Shown here piece by piece: positions 59,999 to 64,000 of a DNA stretch of 64,000 bases. A model generated the notes under the pieces. The model was not told the origin of the DNA and did not search any database. It saw only the letters and a list, made by a program, of their open reading frames with translations. Source of the stretch: Aedoeadaptatus urinae (GTDB lineage: Bacteria > Bacillota > Clostridia > Tissierellales > Peptoniphilaceae); NCBI RefSeq assembly GCF_900155585.1, contig NZ_LT707418.1:310001-374000 (forward strand), written 5' to 3'. Made by a program: the position numbers and the translations under genes. Every line of letters begins with the position of its first letter. The stretch's first letter is position 1.

Positions 59999-61846
59999 TT
60001 GTATTGTTTTCAATGTGGCGAAGAGCTGGTTAAGGGCGCAAAGTTTTGTCACGTTTGCGGCGCCAATCAAGAAGAAGCGCGCAAGCTTTTTGAAGAAAAT
60101 TTCAAAAACTCCGCACCTGCAACCGGTTCCGGTCATCCCGCTTCCGGCGGCGACACGAAAGTCGCCTATTCCTCCGACCCGGATGACGGCGAAGCCTTAA
60201 AAAATTACTTAAATAAAGTCGATACCCACGTGGGTATGAGTATCGAAAAACACGAAACCCTTTCCGGCGCTCGTCCCAAGCCGAAAAAACAAAAGGCGAA
60301 GGAAAAGCCCGCGAATAAAGCCCATGATCCGATCGAAAAAAACATAGCTCCCTCCCCGGCAAAGGAAACGGCACCGGTAGAAAAAGCGGCGTCGAAAGCG
60401 GAGGCACCTGCCAAGGTCGACGAACCGAAAAAGAAAAAGAAGAGCTTTTCCGCCATTTGGAACAGCTTCATCGACGAGGAAGACAATCCTTACTCGGTCT
60501 TCGGAGAAATGGCCGATCGCCTGGAGCAAAATCAAAAGGTTGTAGACGATACCGATGCGGATCGCCTTCGCGTCTCCCAAGACATGGGAGACATGGATCA
60601 GGAGCCCTTCGCTCAAACCGGCGATTTGTCCTCTTTAAATAAAAAGGTCAACGACATTTTAGACGCACAGGAAAAAGAAGAAGAGAAAAAAATTACCTCC
60701 AAGGGTATTCTCTCTTCCTTCTTCTCAAAGGATAAAGAAAAGAAGGAATCTCCTAACGCAAAGGACGACGATACCTTCGAAGCGTCGCCCGTGAATTCGG
60801 CTACGCATGGAGAACCGGAAGAAAAAATCATTCCTGCCGACGCCGTTCAACGAATCGATCTCACCGGATCTGAGGAAAAAATCATTCCCGCCGATGCAGA
60901 AGAAAAAGTCATTTCAGACGACGCCATTCAGCGAATCGATCTCACAGGCTCCGAAGAAAAAATTATTCCTGCCGACGCCGATGACTTGAGCCGGTCGAAA
61001 ACGGCTCCTGTTGAAAAACAAGCGCCTTCCTTCGACGAAGCAGTCGCGCCTGAAAAGAAATCAGACGAGGCCCCCGTCGTCGACCGCGCGGAAGAAAAGC
61101 GAAAGAAAAAAGAAGCCAAGGCGGCTGAAAAAGCGAAAAAGCGTGCCGCAAAAAAAGAGGCGGGTCAAAATAAAAAGCCCTTCGCCTCCCTTTTCGCCGG
61201 CATAAATAACGGAGAAAAAAATAAGCGCAATGGCGCAGAGGGCGTCGAAAAACGTCAGCTCCACGTCAGCGAGCTTTCGAACAATCCCAATGTCTTAAAG
61301 GCATATGCCAAATTGTCTCGCGCTCGCAGTCGCGTCATGGCAAAGGGCAAGCAAGGCGTCTACGGCCTCTTAGGCATTGGCTTCGTCATCAGCTCCCTTC
61401 CCGTTTTATTTGCCTTCCGCGGCATCAGCATTCTGGCCATACTCTTTTCCATTTTAAAAGTCGCCATCGATCTCTTCGCCTTTTTCTTTGCGAACAATGT
61501 GGCGAGAAGGAACAGCTGTGAAGAAGACAATTTGCGTTCACGTACCGTGGACAATCTCATTCACTGGGTTCTGTATTTGATCCCCTACACCCTGATCTTC
61601 TTCATCCTGCCCTCCTCCTCGGCCATGGGCCGCACGACGTTGGGTTCGGTGACCCCCCACTTCCTCTTGAGCCTTCTGCTCTATCTGTGGATCCTGTTTT
61701 TGGCTTATTCTTCGGCCCACAAAATTTTGCCCAAGGAAAACAGCCGCGACTTCATTGCCTGGTACGGCATCATCTATGTAAGCATCGACCTGATCTCGAA
61801 GCTCTTCTGGATCATCGCCATCTTCCTTACATCCACCTTCTCGTAA
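59999..61846 (+). CDS. Zinc-ribbon membrane protein with nonapeptide repeats
   Basis: A 615-residue protein I do not recognise as a named family. The N-terminus is a zinc ribbon with C3, C6, C17 and C20 (YCFQCGEEL...KFCHVCG). I chose TTG 59999, eight bases after GGAGG, because it puts the ribbon at the very start; ATG 59978 would cover the ribosome site. A long charged, Lys/Glu/Ala-rich and probably disordered region (25-430) contains six nonapeptide repeats. About 170 C-terminal residues hold four or five membrane segments with FFANNVARRN between. A cytoplasmic ribbon linked by a flexible tether to a small membrane domain is the layout of many zinc_ribbon_2 proteins in Firmicutes. Confidence 0.82.
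   Translation: MYCFQCGEELVKGAKFCHVCGANQEEARKLFEENFKNSAPATGSGHPASGGDTKVAYSSDPDDGEALKNYLNKVDTHVGMSIEKHETLSGARPKPKKQKAKEKPANKAHDPIEKNIAPSPAKETAPVEKAASKAEAPAKVDEPKKKKKSFSAIWNSFIDEEDNPYSVFGEMADRLEQNQKVVDDTDADRLRVSQDMGDMDQEPFAQTGDLSSLNKKVNDILDAQEKEEEKKITSKGILSSFFSKDKEKKESPNAKDDDTFEASPVNSATHGEPEEKIIPADAVQRIDLTGSEEKIIPADAEEKVISDDAIQRIDLTGSEEKIIPADADDLSRSKTAPVEKQAPSFDEAVAPEKKSDEAPVVDRAEEKRKKKEAKAAEKAKKRAAKKEAGQNKKPFASLFAGINNGEKNKRNGAEGVEKRQLHVSELSNNPNVLKAYAKLSRARSRVMAKGKQGVYGLLGIGFVISSLPVLFAFRGISILAILFSILKVAIDLFAFFFANNVARRNSCEEDNLRSRTVDNLIHWVLYLIPYTLIFFILPSSSAMGRTTLGSVTPHFLLSLLLYLWILFLAYSSAHKILPKENSRDFIAWYGIIYVSIDLISKLFWIIAIFLTSTFS
60818..60979 (+). repeat. Six tandem 27-bp units coding nonapeptides
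   Basis: The translated units are EEKIIPADA, VQRIDLTGS, EEKIIPADA, EEKVISDDA, IQRIDLTGS and EEKIIPADA. Two unit types (E-type and Q-type) alternate imperfectly. DNA copies differ at synonymous sites, so the array is not brand new. Confidence 0.9.
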
Positions 61847-61850
61847 AATC

Positions 61851-61877
61851 GAACCGCCTCGCGCGGTTCTTTTTTTC
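61851..61877 (+). terminator. Terminator of the zinc-ribbon gene
   Basis: GAACCGC-CTCGC-GCGGTTC stem (61851-61869) followed by eight T with a C. Confidence 0.88.
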
Positions 61878-61968
61878 TTTTCGCCCTTATCACTTTTTCA
61901 CGGCAAAGCCCTTGTTTCCTTCGGGAAAAACTTTTACAATAGGATAAGATTACCTAAAGGAGGATACT

Positions 61969-63282
61969 ATGCCCATCGTTTGTAAATTCGGCGGCTCATC
62001 CCTCGCCAACAGCGAACAGTTTCATAAAGTTAAAGATATTATCGAAAGCGACGATAATCGCCGATACATTATTCCCTCGGCGCCGGGAAAAGCAAAAAAC
62101 GGCGACCAAAAGGTCACGGATCTGTTGATCCTTCTTTATAATATGGCCGTGCACAAGCTTTCCTCGGCGGAGGTCATGAATATGATCGAATCCCGCTACC
62201 GGGAAATCTTAAACGGCATCGGCATCGAATTCGATTTAAAAACTGAGCTGGACGAGATTCTTTCCTACATTGCTTCCGGCAAGGTCAGTAAATCCTACGT
62301 CCTCTCTCGAGGCGAATACTTAAACGGAAAAATTCTGTCCGCCTATTTAGGCTATGACTTCGTCGATGCCAAGGACGTCATCTGTTTCGACGAAAACGGC
62401 ACCTGGGACGAGGAGAGCAGCTACAAGGCCCTGGCAAAAATGCAAGAGGAGCACGAGCGGGCCGTCATCCCCGGCTTTTACGGCTCCACCCCTTCGGGCA
62501 AAATTGTCACCTTCAGCCGCGGCGGCAGCGACCTTTCCGGCGCCATTGTGGCCCGGGGCGTGAACGCCGAGCTCTACGAAAACTGGACCGATGTCTCCGG
62601 CCTTCTCGCCGTGGATCCGTCCGTTATCCCCCATCCGAAAAAGATCAAAAATATTTCCTATCAGGAACTGCGGGAGCTTTCCTACAGCGGTGCCAAGGTT
62701 ATGCACGACGAGGCCATGTTCCCCGTCATCGAAAAAAATATTCCCGTGGTCATTCGAAACACCAATGCCAAGGACGACGCCGGCTCCTATATTATGGCCG
62801 ACGTCCCCGAGGATGCGGAAGGCGAAGACATTACGGGCATCGCCTGCCGCAAGGGCTTTGACGTCATCAATATCGAAAAGTTTCGCATGAATCGGGATCT
62901 GGCCTTCCACAGAAAGGTGCTTTCCGTTCTGGAGGCCAACGATATTTATCTGGAGCACATGCCCTCTTCCATCGACTCCATTTCTCTGGTCATCGCCAGC
63001 AAGTATTTAAAGAATAAAACGGATCAGCTCATTGCCGAGCTTCAAACCTTTACCAATGCCGACCGCATTACCATGGATCACAACATCGCCTTGATCACCA
63101 TCGTCGGTCGCAATATGAAAAACCGCATCGGCACCAGCGCCCATGTTTTCAGCGCTTTGGCCGCCGCCAATGTCAATATCCGCATGATCATTCAAGGGGC
63201 TAGCGAAATGAATATTATCGTCGGCGTCTTGGAGGAAGAAGCGGAAAAATCCATCGAAGCCATCTATAACGCCTCCTTCTGA
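61969..63282 (+). CDS. Aspartate kinase
   Basis: A 437-residue enzyme that phosphorylates aspartate, the first step towards lysine, threonine, methionine and diaminopimelate. KFGGSSLANSEQFHKV is the nucleotide-binding start, FSRGGSDLSGAIVARG the catalytic segment and two ACT domains occupy about 300-437 (LITIVGRNMKNRIGTSAHVF, NIRMIIQGASEMNII). ACT domains imply feedback control by an end product. No lysine riboswitch or T-box is seen in the 90 bases upstream. AAAGGAGG precedes the ATG. It is monofunctional, without homoserine dehydrogenase. Confidence 0.95.
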   Translation: MPIVCKFGGSSLANSEQFHKVKDIIESDDNRRYIIPSAPGKAKNGDQKVTDLLILLYNMAVHKLSSAEVMNMIESRYREILNGIGIEFDLKTELDEILSYIASGKVSKSYVLSRGEYLNGKILSAYLGYDFVDAKDVICFDENGTWDEESSYKALAKMQEEHERAVIPGFYGSTPSGKIVTFSRGGSDLSGAIVARGVNAELYENWTDVSGLLAVDPSVIPHPKKIKNISYQELRELSYSGAKVMHDEAMFPVIEKNIPVVIRNTNAKDDAGSYIMADVPEDAEGEDITGIACRKGFDVINIEKFRMNRDLAFHRKVLSVLEANDIYLEHMPSSIDSISLVIASKYLKNKTDQLIAELQTFTNADRITMDHNIALITIVGRNMKNRIGTSAHVFSALAAANVNIRMIIQGASEMNIIVGVLEEEAEKSIEAIYNASF

Positions 63283-63329
63283 TAAGAAGCTTTCTTATTC
63301 CTATGAAATAGGGTATACTATGATTCATA

Positions 63330-63400
63330 AAGGGGTGCACACAGCTGAGAGAGGAAACACTCAACCCATAGAACTTGTACAGATAATGCTGTAAAAGGAT
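63330..63400 (+). ncRNA. TPP riboswitch
   Basis: The thi-box core is readable: GGGGTGC, GCTGAGAG (63344-63351), AACCC (63363-63367), GAACTTG, and ACAGATAATGCTGT (63380-63393) with its ACAG/CTGT stem, then AAAAGGA. A TATACT -10 element lies at 63314-63319. Together with the terminator that follows it should switch off the genes behind it when thiamine pyrophosphate is plentiful. Confidence 0.93.
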
Positions 63401-63402
63401 AG

Positions 63403-63433
63403 GCCGATGCACGCCGGTGCATCGGCTTTTTTT
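63403..63433 (+). terminator. Riboswitch-controlled terminator
   Basis: A perfect 10-bp stem GCCGATGCAC/GTGCATCGGC (63403-63426) with GCCG loop and seven T, directly after the TPP aptamer and before the ribosome site of the next gene. Confidence 0.92.
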
Positions 63434-63451
63434 ATTGAAAGGAGTTTTAAA

Positions 63452-63748
63452 ATGAAAGCAAGTATGGCTATTCAAGTGCTGCCTATGGTAGACGGCGGCA
63501 CGGAAGAGGTCGTTCGCATCGTAGATGAAGTCATCGCCGTCATTAAGGACAGCGGATTAAATTACGTGGTCGCCCCCTTTGAAACCACGGTGGAAGGGGA
63601 CTCCATGGACGAAATCATCGACCTGCTCCGCAAATGTGAAGCCAAGGTCATGGAAGAAGGCGCCAATTCCGTGTACTGCTACGTCAAATTAAGTCACGGC
63701 AAGGAATCTATTTTAACCATCGATGAAAAAATCGGCAAATATCAGTAA
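63452..63748 (+). CDS. MTH1187/YkoF-like thiamine-binding protein
   Basis: A 98-residue cytoplasmic ferredoxin-fold protein (DUF77 family). MAIQVLPMV, YVVAPFETTVEGD and GANSVYCYVKLSHGK are typical. Members bind thiamine or its pyrimidine part and accompany ABC transporters. ATG 63452 lies seven bases after AAAGGAG; an upstream in-frame ATG falls within the terminator and is rejected. It is the first gene under the TPP riboswitch. Confidence 0.9.
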   Translation: MKASMAIQVLPMVDGGTEEVVRIVDEVIAVIKDSGLNYVVAPFETTVEGDSMDEIIDLLRKCEAKVMEEGANSVYCYVKLSHGKESILTIDEKIGKYQ

Positions 63749-64000
63749 GCTCTTTCGGGGAAGCATTTTAATCGTCGCCCTATTGATCCTATGGCAGCTG
63801 TTGAGCACCTCGGGCCTGTTGCCCGGCTACCTGCTCCCCTCGCCGTTGCAGGTCATCAAGGCCTTTGTACAAGACTTCCCTCTCTTGGTGGGCCACTCGA
63901 GGGTCACTTTGGCCGAAGCGGCTCTCGGGCTTTTCTTCGGCATCGTCTCGGGCTTTCTCTGCGCCTTTTTAATGGATCGCTCGGCCTTTTTTAAGGACGC
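63723..64000 (+). CDS. ABC permease, thiamine/precursor transporter (partial)
   Basis: The first 92 codons of a membrane permease of the SsuC/TauC/ThiX type: MKKSANISKL, a membrane segment (about 14-30; ILIVALLILWQLL), then LPSPLQVIKAF, the family's hallmark, and TLAEAALGLFFGIVSG. It overlaps the thiamine-binding gene by 26 bases, which implies coupling. The riboswitch makes thiamine or a pyrimidine precursor (HMP) the likely cargo. The rest, and probably an ATPase and a binding protein, lie beyond the edge. Confidence 0.88.
   Translation, partial: MKKSANISKLFRGSILIVALLILWQLLSTSGLLPGYLLPSPLQVIKAFVQDFPLLVGHSRVTLAEAALGLFFGIVSGFLCAFLMDRSAFFKD

Noticed and set aside
60818-60979. CRISPR-like repeat array
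   Set aside because: Units are contiguous, in frame and coding, without spacers.
61878-61968. Lysine riboswitch or T-box before aspartate kinase
   Set aside because: Only 90 bases are available and no conserved core is present.
1-64000. Prophage, insertion sequence or integrated island
   Set aside because: No transposase, integrase, inverted-end pair or abrupt change of composition; gene order is that of a core chromosome.

Overview
The window reads as chromosome of an anaerobic, low-complexity Bacillota (Firmicutes). Its gene content (pyruvate:ferredoxin oxidoreductase, Rnf complex, HprK, Obg/L21/Prp/L27 cluster, TIGR03960/TIGR03936 pair, RNase G), its roughly balanced base composition and the loss of rod-shape genes suggest a coccoid member of the Peptoniphilaceae/Tissierellia type. 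That placement is inference from gene content, not a database match. There is no phage, insertion sequence, CRISPR array or obvious genomic island; almost everything up to 53.4 kb lies on the minus strand.

Layout (positions rising, minus-strand genes transcribed right to left). 0-7 kb: a complete phosphate regulon, pstS-pstC-pstA-pstB-phoU-phoB-phoR, followed by a further response regulator cut by the window edge. PstS appears circularly permuted, and pstS and pstC each have a near-identical Pho-box-like promoter with a terminator between them. 7-12.7 kb: glutathione peroxidase-like protein, GT4 glycosyltransferase, nifJ. 12.8-21.8 kb: hprK, uvrC, comEA, ridA, rsfS, LCP protein, yqeK, nadD, yhbY, obgE, rpmA, prp, rplU. 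21.8-32.9 kb: RNase G, the TIGR03936/TIGR03960 radical-SAM pair, a MinD-like protein without its P-loop lysines, a very long PBP2, mreD, mreC, radC, maf, a Gx-family membrane protein and a NusG-II protein. 33-40 kb: a large lipoprotein and rnfCDGEAB. 40.4-51 kb: biotin carrier and carboxyltransferase, three tRNA-Leu genes, peptide-binding lipoprotein, coaE, polA, M18 aminopeptidase, a degenerate OatA-like acyltransferase and tRNA-Lys. 51-59.4 kb: XRE regulator, ftsH, GerMN lipoprotein (plus strand), small lipoprotein, a two-component system, recR-ebfC-dnaX. 59.6-64 kb (plus strand): Ala/Asn-rich lipoprotein, zinc-ribbon membrane protein with nonapeptide repeats, aspartate kinase, and a TPP riboswitch controlling a thiamine-binding protein and an ABC permease (cut by the end).

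Functionally the window joins fermentative energy metabolism (NifJ makes reduced ferredoxin, Rnf turns it into an ion gradient), phosphate sensing and uptake, and house-keeping in translation, envelope growth and DNA repair. The shape/division cluster keeps mreC, mreD, PBP2 and a MinD-like remnant but has no mreB, minC, minE or rodA in its usual place, as expected of a coccus. The best candidates for new biology are the permuted PstS with its double Pho promoter, the MinD-like protein without P-loop lysines, the acyltransferase that lacks catalytic residues in both domains, and a dnaX slippage site. No stretch longer than 300 bases is without a gene; the larger gaps (7592-7849, 40116-40368, 53376-53627, 47220-47431) are covered by the promoters, leaders and terminators listed or hold nothing else that I recognise.
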